Positions 9,797-20,400 of a stretch of DNA of 64,000 nucleotides are shown piece after piece. Position 1 is the stretch's first letter. Each line of letters opens with the position of its first letter. The notes below the pieces were generated by a model, which made no database searches, was not told the origin of the DNA, and worked only from the letters and a program-made list of their open reading frames with translations. The position numbers and the translations under genes were made by a program. Source of the DNA: Amaranthus tricolor (Eukaryota > Streptophyta > Magnoliopsida > Caryophyllales > Amaranthaceae); NCBI RefSeq assembly GCF_026212465.1, contig NC_080053.1, forward strand, positions 7,566,337 to 7,630,336. The letters run 5' to 3'.

Positions 9797-10025
9797 GTTC
9801 TTTGGCATATGTTTCAGTCGAATCTGATTCCTTTCTTTTGCATCACCATGATAAATAATGGCTTTCATTAATGGTGTAAACCTGAAATTTAAAAAGAGCA
9901 CAATTATGTATTAAATTCTCAAAAAAAAAAAAAAAACAGGAAGAAGAAACCACTTTTATACTGTTTTATTTCATTTATCCAGTTTGACATAGTTGAGAAA
10001 GAAGCAATCACCATATATGGCCCAT
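9797..10025 (-). pseudogene. DDM1-like SNF2 ATPase fragment, two exons
   Basis: Two short exons read on the minus strand. Exon A (10,025-9,962, 64 nt) encodes DGPYMVIASFSTMSNWINEI; exon B (9,881-9,797) encodes FTPLMKAIIYHGDAKERNQI followed by RLKHMPKN. They are joined by an 80-bp intron (9,961-9,882) with GT and AG ends, in phase through a split Gln codon. These residues correspond to the stretch after the ATP-binding Walker A region of the DDM1/LSH class of SNF2 chromatin remodellers; the assignment is from recalled family features. The following residues of the family are missing because the copia fragment starts at 9,796. I found no preceding Walker A exon between 10,026 and about 11,200. 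It is therefore a fragment, either left from a gene broken by the array or a transduplicated piece. Confidence 0.72.
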
Positions 10026-11667
10026 CTGATTGTTGGAAGATTGATAGTGTAACTTGGGGATGACCTGAAACATATAAAACTTGTCCCAGAATACACCATA
10101 GGTAACATAAATAGCAATACAAGGCAAAGAAGTAAAAGTAGCAAGGCTAAGCATATTTCCCTACATACTTGCAATTCAGTTTAAAAGGATTAAGACAAGA
10201 TAGCTGTTGATTTATAAATGGAAGAAAAAGACGAGAATAAATAAATGAATCAAGTTAATAAAAAGATAAAGAGTTTATGGATGAAATGATCTTTGATAAT
10301 ATAATCTCACGTCCAAATACAAAATTATAGCAAAATACCTTAAAACGATAGCTTATGGTATTATATTTGCTTGTGCACTTAGGGTTCATAAGCTGTTGCA
10401 GATAAAGTGTCAAAATGATAAGTTGATCAACGCACCAATATTGGTAGCAACAAGCTGTAGACTGGACCAGCAATCAAAGGCAATGTTTAAAGGTGATAAA
10501 CAGCAATGGTTAATGTTGATTAACCACGGAAGATAAACAGTGCTTCAATAACTGAAGATCAACATATTGGATTGTGTGTCTGATTTACCATGACAATGTT
10601 TAAAGGTGATGTGGGGAATGTGTGCTATGTTGGCAGGTGGGGAGGTGAACAAATCAACAAGCTCATCGTCCTATAACAAAGTAAGCAAAGAATAAACCAA
10701 ACAGTAATACCTGTAATTATATATGTCAAGCACGACATATTATTATATTACCTCTCATTAGTTGCTGGTTGCATGGCAGCTGGTGCTTCTGAACAACCAA
10801 AAAAGATAACGAAATACCGAATAGGCAACTTACAAATTAAAGTAGATATGAAAATACGACAAGCTCAATGCACATTCATATCCTAGAATTTAATGCAAAA
10901 TTAACAAGAATGCAAAATGTAATGAAGATAAAGAAACTACATAGATGACACGGGGTGCAGATGCGCGTGCTGCGGTGTGCTAGGTGTGGCATGCATCTGC
11001 TCTTAATCGTTTCTTTTACTTCCTCTTGTTGCTGCTGCTTCGGAGTTGTTCTGTTGCTATTGCTTTCTTGTTGCTGCTGGATTCTGTTGTTATTTCCAAA
11101 TTTGTCCCAAAAAATATAAGAATGATCAAGAAAGTCAAAAAAAAAAGCAGAAAAATAAAATTAATTTTGTAAACCTAATTGTTTCATTCCCAACAAAATT
11201 ACCTGACAACAGTTATCAACCAATGCAAATACAATTATAAGACTATGGTATCTACTGGCTTGAAACCCTGCAGATTGTAGATCAAACCAAATACTAATAT
11301 TAAGGTTTGATCCGATTGATTTACGATTTAGACTAAACTTTGGGGTGGCATGAGGTAGAAAGGAAAAAGCAAGAGGAGAGGAAGGAGATAGCGTGAGGCA
11401 GAGTGATGAAGTCAGAATTCCAACATCAAAGAAATGCAGATTAATAAACAGTACAAAGTCAAAGTGTAAACGTGGTTCAATCTGATTTCCTTGGCACACA
11501 CGTGGCAAGCTGAGTGGCAAAACCACTATTTATTTTGAAAATGTGAACGGTGAAGATTTTTGCTCGCTTTTTATAATTTATGGATTTTGTATAAGTGTAT
11601 TGTCTTAGAATCATAAGTAACTTTAATTAAGGTTTGCTTATAAAAATATGATAGTTTATTTAGAAAA
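10026..11667. other. Intergenic stretch with no gene recognised
   Basis: No frame here resembles a known protein. A few short stretches have plausible splice borders on the minus strand (for example near 10,610-10,675 and 10,755-10,790), so small captured exons are possible but unproved. A frame at 11,161-11,526 (minus) has no recognisable domain. Confidence 0.5.
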
Positions 11668-11669
11668 TA

Positions 11670-11926
11670 CTTCCTTCTTTTCTTTTCGTATGTTATTTCT
11701 ATTTACTTTTTTTCACCGATCTCAATGTAAATTTAAAGATCAAATAACTTTTATTATGATTTTTTAAAAATTCTAAATAGTTGATATTTAGAAAATATAT
11801 ATTGAGAAGAATTTAACAAGATCTCACATAAATATGTTTTTCTATAAACAGATGAGAAATCGTAGTTAAAGTTTAACACTAAAATTCGTAAATTCTATTT
11901 GAGAAGAACTATGAAAACGAAGGGAG
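11670..11926. mobile_element. Stowaway-like MITE (257 bp)
   Basis: Begins CTTCCTTC and ends GAAGGGAG, giving imperfect terminal inverted repeats of the CTCCCTCCGT type, flanked by TA on both sides (11,668-11,669 and 11,927-11,928). No coding capacity. Mariner-derived Stowaway MITEs have these ends and TA target duplications. Confidence 0.7.
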
Positions 11927-12124
11927 TATTGATTAAAACTATACTTACAATTAATAATAAAAATATGGTAATTTTTAAGTATAAAATAATTGAAATACAG
12001 TTATAAGGTTAAATGATAAATATTAAAGTTAGTTTAATGAAAGGAAATTAAAACGTAACATTTTAACAAAATTGTAAATATAAAAAATAAAATTTTACTT
12101 TTCGTAATATAAAATAGTAAAATA

Positions 12125-12300
12125 CTCCTTTCGATCTTTTATGTTCTTCCACTTTGTTTTTTTACACATATTAAGAAAGATAAAATCTTTGGTTGTAGTG
12201 GGTATTATTTTAATTAAATAGTAATGTGAAGTAATAATTGTATTGAAAGTATGAGAAAGAAAATAATTATAAATAAAAGTAAACCAAAAAAAACTGATTT
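12125..12300. mobile_element. Partial Stowaway-like MITE
   Basis: Starts at TA-CTCCTTTCG and contains the segment TAGTGGGTATTATTTTAATT and following bases shared with the MITE at 49,386-49,749. The matching right terminus is not clear, so this is a truncated or diverged family member. Confidence 0.5.
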
Positions 12301-12669
12301 TATTAAAGTAATTAAAAAGGAGAGAGAACCATATATGGAGGGAAATTAACCAACTTTTCAAATTGGGAAAGTTTGGAGCTCTAAGTAAAAAAAATGAGAA
12401 AACTTAATCCCTCCATACAAAAAATAGAATAGTCATTAGAGGCCTTGCATTGGCCAAATTATACTTACATGGATTAACAATTAAATTTACTCTAATCAGA
12501 AATTACAATCAATAATCTGGAAAAAAAATGACTTTACAAATTCCAGATCAGCCTATAAAAGCTGCTGTGAAAACAGTACATCAAAAATCAGTAAAACAGC
12601 CATACTTAACAGTCCACAAAGCCTTCAATTATCTTCAAAAACAGTAGCCTTAATAGTTTCTGAAAAAAT

Positions 12670-13170
12670 TCAATGCATGGTTTATCCCATATTGACAAAA
12701 TAAAGATGGTGTACACACTTTATAAGTTATTGGAGCCCTTATCTTCACATATCCATATGGTTTTGAGATGATATATATCTCCTTGGCTTATGAAGTGTGA
12801 GCACCTCGTGTTTCCTCGTTAATATGCTGACATTCACAATAAGTCCAGCCTAATTTAACATGATATCAGAGCCGATGGTTCGATCAAAAAACTAAAAATG
12901 GTAGGTTCAAAAAGAATGGTATTCCTACCGAATTGATTACTCCCACATGCGAACTTAATGAGGGTTCGCATGTGAAGGGGGTGTTGGGATGCTTTATCCT
13001 ACATCGACAATATAAAAATAGTGTGCACACTTTATAAGTTATTGGAGCCCTTCTCCCATTGTCATATGGTTTTAAGATGTTATATATCACCTTGGCTTAG
13101 AAAATGTGTGCACCTCCTGTTTCCCCGTTAATATGCTGGCATTTACGATAAGATCAGCCTAAATTTCTTA
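12670..13170 (+). mobile_element. TRIM-like LTR element with two ~190-bp LTRs
   Basis: Two direct repeats (about 12,670-12,860 and 12,982-13,170) share the ACACTTTATAAGTTATTGGAGCCC core and the CCGTTAATATGCTG end. The first is followed directly by TGATATCAGAGC (12,861-12,872), a one-base variant of the initiator-Met primer-binding site. The second is preceded by the purine run GAAGGGGGTG. The 121-bp internal part has no frame, as expected of a terminal-repeat retrotransposon in miniature. A hairpin (CACATGCGAAC and its complement, about 12,944-12,974) sits just before the polypurine tract. The first LTR has lost a clean TGTTGGG start. The same LTR family occurs as a solo LTR at 53,760-53,946. 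Confidence 0.78.
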
Positions 13171-13251
13171 TTTGAGTTACTATTTACTAAATTTTTTGAA
13201 AACTACAGCTTTCAATGTCGTTATTTTTTATTACATGAAAGGCCTTAAGGA

Positions 13252-14879
13252 TGTGGGAAAATAGGAAGTAGAATAAAATAAAAATATTATTATTTCAAAC
13301 TATTATGTTTTTTAGGAAGTGAAGATCTTTTTTAAAATTTAAGATATTAAGGTTATTTTGTTTCCTATAATTTAAATTTAGTTTAATATTTTATTTCCTT
13401 ATTTTAATGCCAATCAAAACAAATAAAACAAACCAAACGGAAAAACTCTATCGGCATTTTATCATTGATCATAATCGACCAAAATCGATCAAACCAAAAA
13501 TCAAATCAAAACCAAACCAATCAAACCAAACCAAATCAGAAACAAAATCAAATCAGGAACATTATTTTTATGGCTCAAATAAAACAACATATGTTCCAAT
13601 TTATCCAAAAATACAACCAAAAAATTAATACTTGGCTAGAAATTTCTGAAAAATTAATTTTCAAAAATTACACCAAGTGGTATAAAGAAATTCAGACTGA
13701 AATTGGTGATCGGGGGCGACTCAATCATATCATTGTTGCCCCTCCTACCACCAGAGATCAACAGTGGAATCAAAATGATAAATTGGTGATCTCTTGGATC
13801 CTTGCAAGTCTTGATCGACACCACCATTATTGATGGTGTTCTTGACTATACTACTACTGCCCATGAATTGTGGACTTGGATTCACACTCTTCTCGGGCCA
13901 ATTTCACTACCTCCTGTGAATTACCCCATCAGCGTGAGGTCTCGAGGGGGAGAAATATAGGAGATAAGGAAGAAGAAAACCCGAAACCCAGAATTAATAA
14001 TCAAACCCAAAACCGAGATCAAGATCCTCGAAACCAAGATTTAAAAGAAAAAATTATCAACAAAGATACAAATAATTTTCTAGGTGTCACTAATTCAACT
14101 TCCACCACCAATATCGGTGTTCACGATGAGTTGAAGGTCGAAAATAATGTGAAAGAGGAATTGAGTTCAAAAGTGAGAAGGACAGAGGAGACCGTGAATA
14201 AGGAGAGTAATATTTTCTTTCCTCATTTAATTCCTTTTTATATGGAGGCACAAAATAATAAAACCCTACCCCATCAAATTTCTATGTCCCATGAACCATT
14301 TCTTTACTCGACTTATGTTTTCCATGAGTTTTCAGCCCAACTCACTCTTCTTCCTTCACAATCCAACTTACGTGAGTCTAAAATCCAACAACCTAAAATT
14401 CAAAGCTTTGACCCAAATAATAAAATAAATCAACCCAATTTGCTTCTTGACCTTTTATCCAAACTCAAAAAATTGAAAATCAATTACAACAAATTAGCCG
14501 ATGAGATCATCAAAATGTGCTTAGTAAAATCAAAAGATCAACTAGCAGATCAGAGTTTTTGTTGAAAGCGATTGGATTCGAAGAATTGAAAATTATTGTG
14601 CAAGTTCAGTTTCGATGATTTCGAGACCTAACTTGAGGGAGAGTGTCGGAACATAGGAAGTACAATAAAATAAAGATATTATTATTTCAGAATATTATGT
14701 TTTTAGAAACATAAGATTTTTTTTAATATTTAGGATATTAATTAAGGTTATTTTATTTCCTATTACTTAGACTTAGGTTAATATTTTATTTTCTTATTTT
14801 AGTCCTAATCTCTTGTATAAATAGAAATATTACCTTTGATTATAAATCAATACAAACCAATTATTCAAAATCCCAAACA
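13252..14879 (+). mobile_element. Internally deleted copia derivative (LTR - gag remnant - LTR)
   Basis: The right LTR is 14,644-14,879 (TGTCGGAAC to AAACA), preceded by the polypurine stretch AACTTGAGGGAGAG. A related, diverged left LTR starts at 13,252 with the shared run AGTA-AATAAAATAAA-ATATTATTATTTCA. The internal part holds gag-like sequence and then jumps to the extreme C-terminus of RNase H, so protease, integrase and reverse transcriptase are gone. No convincing target-site duplication was found. Confidence 0.72.
13570..14565 (+). pseudogene. Copia gag remnant fused to RNase H tail
   Basis: From 13,570 the frame reads a gag N-terminus similar to the array gag: ISEKLIFKNYTKWYKEI, then GRLNHIIVAPP, then LVISWILASL. 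A frameshift near 13,810 moves the continuation (ELWTWIHTLL) to another frame. The frame at 13,870-14,565 is Lys/Asn-rich and ends in KSKDQLAD, which matches the KSKDQLADIL motif near the end of copia polyproteins. Pol is therefore cleanly missing between gag and the tail. Not expected to make a functional protein. Confidence 0.7.
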
Positions 14880-15573
14880 CTAATCTCTACTTTTATTTAG
14901 GCATTATGATTTTTTTTAAAAAAAAGGTTAGTAAAAATCAAACCCAAGATCTTAAATAAGAAAAATGTTAAATGCACCTTGTGATACAAGATTATTGTCA
15001 TTTTTACTATATTAGTATATATATTAAATGATATTATATTCTTATCAAACAAAGACAATAACCACACTATATTATTAATTTCTATAAATTATTGAGAAGT
15101 AACTATTAAAGTAATGATTTGCACGAGTATTTGCTTTTGTGTTTGCTTTTCAACTAAGCAAACAAACAAAAAAGTTTATGTTATCTAATTTAAAGCTAAT
15201 TGGAAAGTTTTTTTTAAGCTAAAAGATTTTATGGCAATTAGTTGTTAGCAAGCTTGATCGACTAGAAGTATTAGATTGTAGGCCAATTGTATAAGCCAAT
15301 TGTGATAAAAATGTTTGGTAAAAAGTAATTGTCGATTATTAGTTATTCTTCAGAGAAAAGTCGGTCAAAAGAATACAATTAGAAGCCATGAAAAAATTAT
15401 AATTGCTGAACACCCCAAATATCAAAAAGCTATTACCATTGGCTTTTTGGCTTTAAAACCCACTTTTTAGAACTAACTAACAAAGCAATAATTAATTTGA
15501 TCGAACGTATCCATAATTAACGTAAAAGGTTGTTAACATGTAACAAATAAGTGAACATTATTAACAAGTTAAA

Positions 15574-15615
15574 TAACCAACAACTAACAACCAACAACCA
15601 ACAACCAACAACCAA
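15574..15615. repeat. AACCAAC-type tandem repeat
   Basis: About five successive copies of AACAACC/ACCAACA, a short simple tandem repeat in the upstream region of the gene at 16,011. Confidence 0.8.
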
Positions 15616-15773
15616 CGAGTAACCTGAAACACTACACATTAATATTGTTTATCTTATCAAATATCAACAACCTCAGAGGCTAAGGCGCAAATTATTTATA
15701 GAAAGCATTAACTCCCTAGACCAACTAGAAGTTATTAGTAGCTATCGGATCACTTCACGTTCACATATATGAG

Positions 15774-15801
15774 TGCCCACTGCCCACTGCCCACTGCCCA
15801 C
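15774..15801. repeat. TGCCCAC x4 minisatellite
   Basis: Four perfect tandem copies of the 7-mer TGCCCAC, about 140 bp upstream of the putative TATA box at 15,939. GC-rich compared with its surroundings. Confidence 0.9.
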
Positions 15802-15938
15802 TAATTTATAGCTACATATCTCTTCTTCCTCATCAAATGTAAACATTTTTTCTTTCATACAATCTCCGACTAATTCGGCGCTAACCGAGTTCAATTTATT
15901 CCCTCTCACTCCCACCTCATATACATATTTACCATTCC

Positions 15939-15945
15939 TATAAAA
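15939..15945 (+). promoter_or_regulatory. Putative TATA box
   Basis: TATAAAA lies 72 bp before the ATG at 16,011, a normal plant spacing for a TATA box, ~30-bp transcription start and short leader. Confidence 0.5.
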
Positions 15946-16010
15946 CTAGCTTTCTTCTCACAACTCATTTCAAATTATTAATTAGTTCTATTTTATTATA
16001 TGATCAAAGA

Positions 16011-16577
16011 ATGAATAAAATGATGATGAATGGTAGTAATAAGAATGAGGAGTTTAGTTTTCCTGTTATTTCTAACAACCCATTATCAAACTTGATGTTA
16101 TCATCATCTTCATCTTCATCCTCATCTTTATGGAGGATTTCATCTCGAGTTTACCATCAACCAGAAGATAATGGTTATGAAGATCATAAAGTGAAAGAAA
16201 ATGGTGATGATCATCGTATGGAAGTTCGTAGTATGTGTGAAGACATATTACCAAGTAATTACAGTAGAAGAGATCAAGAGATTGATGAGCTGGTGAGGTT
16301 TAAGAATAAACAAATGGAGGTTGAGCAAAGTATGGATTATTTGTGGGAAGATTTTAATGAAGAAGAGAATAGAGATTTTACAATAGAAAGGAAAAGTATT
16401 GATGGAGAAATGAATGTTTTAAAGGTAAATAAAATTATGGGTACAAGACCTAATAACAGTAGGAATAAATTGGTGGTTATAGGGAAGTTGTTGAAAGGAC
16501 TTATTTCTATTAGAAAATCAGCTCAACTTAAGCTTTTCAAGGTTGAAAGCAAGGTTTTTATGAGGCAAACTTTGTAA
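16011..16577 (+). CDS. Unknown 188-aa protein with poly-Ser tract and WEDFNEE motif
   Basis: A single-exon frame with a TATA box upstream. I do not recognise a named domain. The N-terminus is Met/Asn-rich. A run of nine Ser lies around residues 32-40, encoded by mixed TCA/TCT codons. The centre is acidic, with MDYLWEDFNEEENRDF around residues 108-123. The C-terminus is basic (LKGLISIRKSAQLKLFKVES) and could bind nucleic acid or membranes. No signal peptide or membrane segment is evident. A W-E-D-F-N-E motif occurs in several uncharacterised plant proteins as I recall; this is not a functional assignment. Codon use and length support a real gene, but the frame could also end at a missed splice site. 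Confidence 0.6.
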   Translation: MNKMMMNGSNKNEEFSFPVISNNPLSNLMLSSSSSSSSSLWRISSRVYHQPEDNGYEDHKVKENGDDHRMEVRSMCEDILPSNYSRRDQEIDELVRFKNKQMEVEQSMDYLWEDFNEEENRDFTIERKSIDGEMNVLKVNKIMGTRPNNSRNKLVVIGKLLKGLISIRKSAQLKLFKVESKVFMRQTL

Positions 16578-17228
16578 GTCTCAGATTTTGTGAAACTTTT
16601 CAAGGATAATCTCTATATATTAGAAAAGGTAAAATTGATCTTGGTTAAAAAGATATAAATAGTGTTTTTTGATATACAATATTCATTACTATAGTCTTCA
16701 TCATAACCAAATTTTATTGTACTTTTTTGATTGATTGTAGTAACAAGTATGTATCAATAATGAGAATAATACTACCTCCTATCTTATTCAACATAAGTGT
16801 TTCATTTGACTTTTAAAACTATTTATCAATCAATCTTTAGTTGTATTGTATTCTTAATTAATCTATAAGCTATAATATAGTCCTGTAACATCTATTTTAA
16901 TTCACCTCCATACAAAGATAATTAAGATAAATTTATTATAATTTTAAATTATACGCAATTAAAAATATTAACGATAAAATTTATGCATTGTAAACTATGT
17001 CCAGTTTACACTTAAGCACAATAAAAAAGTAGATAATAAATTAGTGTGATTTATCTTTTTAGGTTGATGTATGTGATTCAAGTATTGGAGATTAATGGTT
17101 TGGGGATTTTATGATTGACAACCTTTTAAGGGTTTGCATGGACAAGTATTGTGTACTTAATCTATATGTCTAAGAGAAGTATTTAATTTGAGCCATATAT
17201 TGTGTTTATTCAATCACCTACTCTATAT
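16578..17228. other. Downstream intergenic AT-rich DNA
   Basis: No gene or recognisable element. It ends at TATAT (17,224-17,228), the target-site duplication of the copia element that follows. Confidence 0.5.
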
Positions 17229-17408
17229 TGAAGATTTGAAAATACTGGAATTATGTTTATGAAAGATTACAGTTTCTTATTTTTCATTAAGGAGAACTTC
17301 TTTTATATACATGTGCACTATTCTAATTTAGGAAACTAATTGTATCAGTTATATTTACATGAATAACTGTCTAATATACTAAATAATTGCATAAAGTCTT
17401 CTTTCCCA
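17229..17408 (-). repeat. 3' LTR of the copia element (180 bp)
   Basis: Starts TG and ends CA. Compared with the other LTR it has an extra stretch near 17,335-17,352 and lacks three bases (CTT/TC region) near 17,290. Otherwise nearly identical. Confidence 0.9.
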
Positions 17409-17446
17409 TACTCCACCTCAAGTTAGGTCGTGGGATCACCGATGCC

Positions 17447-20400
17447 TCACTTGCATAAAGTGCTATTGAAGACCTCTAATGAAACGGCTTTTGTGAGAAT
17501 GTCAGCTAGTTGGTCTTTGGATCTAACAAACGGAAGACGAATGACCTTGTTTTCTAGTTTTTCCTTGATAAAGTGTCGATCAATCTCTACATGTTTCGTT
17601 CGATCATGTTGGACTGGATTCTCGGAGATGCTTATTGCTGCATTGTTATCACAATATAGAAGACTTGCCTGTGTCTGGTGAAAGCCTAGTTCTCCGAGAA
17701 GTTTTCTAATCCACAAATTCTCTGTAACTCCTTTTGCTATCCCTCTGAATTCGGCTTCTGCACTGGACAGAGCAACTACCTTCTGTTTCTTGCTCTTCCA
17801 AGTGACTAGATTACCCCCTACAAGGGTGAAGTATCCCGAGGTAGACTTCCTGTCGTCCCGATCACCAGCCAAATCTGCATCTATATAACCAATAAGATCA
17901 AGATTATCATTCTTTGAGTAAAAAACTCCTTTATTATTGGTTCCCTTTAAGTATCTCAGGATCCCCAGGACTGCTGCCATGTGTTCCACTTGAGGTCGAT
18001 GCATGAACTTACTTACAATCCCTACTGCATAGGCGATATCTGGTCTAGTGTGAGATAAATAGATCAATTTTCCAACCATTCTTCTATAACGGTCTTGATC
18101 TGCCATTTCTGCCCCTTCTACAATTTGCAGACCATGGTTAGCTACCATAGGAGTCTCTGCTGGTTTACAGTCTAACATGCCTGCTTTTGCTAAGAGATCT
18201 AAAATGTACTTTCTCTGATTGATGAATATCCCCTTCCTTGAACGTAGAACTTCTATCCCAAGAAAGTATTTCAGTTGTCTCAAATCCTTCATCTCAAACT
18301 CTTGGAATAATTTGCTCCTGAGTCGATCAATTTCCTTAGAGTCGTTTCCAATAATCACCATATCATCAAAGTAGATCACGAGGCATGTAATTTTATTTTC
18401 ACTCTTCTTGAGAAACAGAGTATGGTCTGAGTTGCTCTGTTTATAGCCAAATCTCTTCGTCGCTGTAGTGAACCTCCCAAACCACGCCCTAGGGGATTGC
18501 TTCAAGCCATATAGTGCCCTTTTAAGTCTACACCCCTCTCCTTGACTATACTTATCTGAGTATCTGGGTGGTGGCTTCATGTATACCTCTTCTTCAATCT
18601 CTCCATGTAAGAAGGCATTTTTTACATCGAATTGAAACAGAGGTCAATCTTTATTTGCTACTACTGAGAAGAGAACTCGAACGGTATCGATTTTAGCCAC
18701 AGGAGAGAATGTTTCAGAATAGTCTACCCCATAAGTCTGTGTGTACCCTTTAGCAACCAGTCGTGCTTTATACCTCTCAATGGTTCCATCGGCATGGTAC
18801 TTGACTGAAAAAACCCATCTACAGCCAACTGTCTTCTTATCACCTGGTAATCTACACTTCTCCCACGTTCCGTTTTTCTGGAGAGCCATGATCTCTTCAT
18901 CCATAGCTTGCTTCCATTTTGGTTCTTGGAGAGCTTCTTCAGTGGTTTTCGGAATAGTACTGAAATAGAGAGATGCATTGAAGGCAACAACTGTTTGTGA
19001 TAGTTGTTCATCATCCAGTCTACACATAGGATATCGGGATCTCTGGAATTCATACTCAGGATCATACCGCTTCAGAGGCATTCCTCTAGTACTGCGAGGG
19101 GGAAAATTATATTTCCTGGGGACAACAACACTACTTGGTACAATACAATCAGTTGATATATCAATGAGAAGAGCAGGATTACTTGATGTTACCTCTTGTT
19201 CGGCCGGATGCTCAGGGACTGGAGTAGTAGTCTGAGGAGGTGATTCAGTAACCATGTCAGTGGCAATATTAGTGGTAGTGCCTACTTGTTTTTTGGGAGC
19301 TCGACTGTTAGCCAAGGGATGAATCAACCAGCTGAGATCTGTACTCACACTCTCCCCCTGAGATCGAGGCTGGGTGTAGTAGATATAGTGTTCAAAGAAG
19401 TCACAATCCATGGTGGTGTAAATTTTGTTATGGACAGGTTCATAACATCGATATCCCTTCTGTGTAGTGCCATACCCAAGGAATACACATTTGACTGCCC
19501 GGGGTTCAAATTTGGTCCGAACCCGAGATGGAAGGTGGACGTACACAACACACCCAAATATGCGAGGAGGAAGGGAGTGAGAAGAAGGAACATGAGTAAA
19601 AGTGTTGAGGGTGGCAAGTGGAGTCTTGAATTGGAGGATTTTAGTAGGGAGTCGGTTTGTGAGATAGGTGGCAGTAGCAATAGCCTCAAGCCAAAAACGA
19701 ATAGGTACATGAGTGTCAAACATGAGAGCCCGGGCGACCTCAAGAAGGGTACGGTTTTTACGTTCAGCAACCCCATTTTGTTGCGGAGTGTCGGGACAAG
19801 AGGTTTGATGAACAAGCCCATGATCAAGAAAAAATTGTTTCATTGCAATAGCGATATATTCACCACCATTATCTGAGCGAAGGATTTTTGGTGTTGCATG
19901 GAACTGAGTGACAATCATGTTATAGTATTTCACAAAGACATCAAAAACCTCAGATTTGTGTTTCAAAAAATAAACCCAATACATTCTAGAACAATCATTA
20001 ATAAATAACACATAATATGAAAAACCATGAAAGTCAGTATGTGGAGCTGGGCCCCATACATCAGAATGCACGATATCAAATGGTTTTAGAGCACGAGTAT
20101 TACTGGGAAAGTAAGAATGTTTATGACTCTTAGCTAGTACACAAGTTTCACAATCTAATGATGTAGTACAACTCTTAAGAGAAGGAAAAAGACGTTTGAG
20201 ATAACCTAAGAAAGGATGACCTAAACGACGATGCCAAGTCCTCAATTGGTGAGCAGGAGATCCTTGAGCAAGCATTGCATCACTATTTTGAATCACTTCA
20301 TCGACATAGTATAGTCCACCTCGTTCAGTACCACGCCTAATGGTCGTCCCCGTCTGAGCATCCTGCACAATACAATGGTCAGAGGTAAAAAACACTGTAC

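Larger units (their letters stand above)
14880..15930. other. Intergenic DNA upstream of the 188-aa gene
   Basis: AT-rich, no gene recognised. The part from about 15,180 to 15,540 (GCCAATTG, AATGTTTGGTAAAA, TTGGCTTTTTGGC) looks like a decayed MITE but its ends are not clear. Two short tandem repeats are listed separately. Confidence 0.5.

Noticed and set aside
10920..11000. Possible Helitron 3' end (GC-rich stretch ending GTGTGCTAG near 10,981) that could explain the DDM1-like exons as Helitron cargo
   Set aside because: The hairpin is weak (about 4 bp) and no matching TC 5' terminus was found, so it is not claimed.
11161..11526. 121-aa minus-strand ORF
   Set aside because: No recognisable domain, no splice or promoter support, composition like random frame.
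15774..15801. TGCCCAC x4 considered as a CRISPR-like or satellite array
   Set aside because: Perfect 7-bp tandem repeat without spacers; a simple minisatellite.
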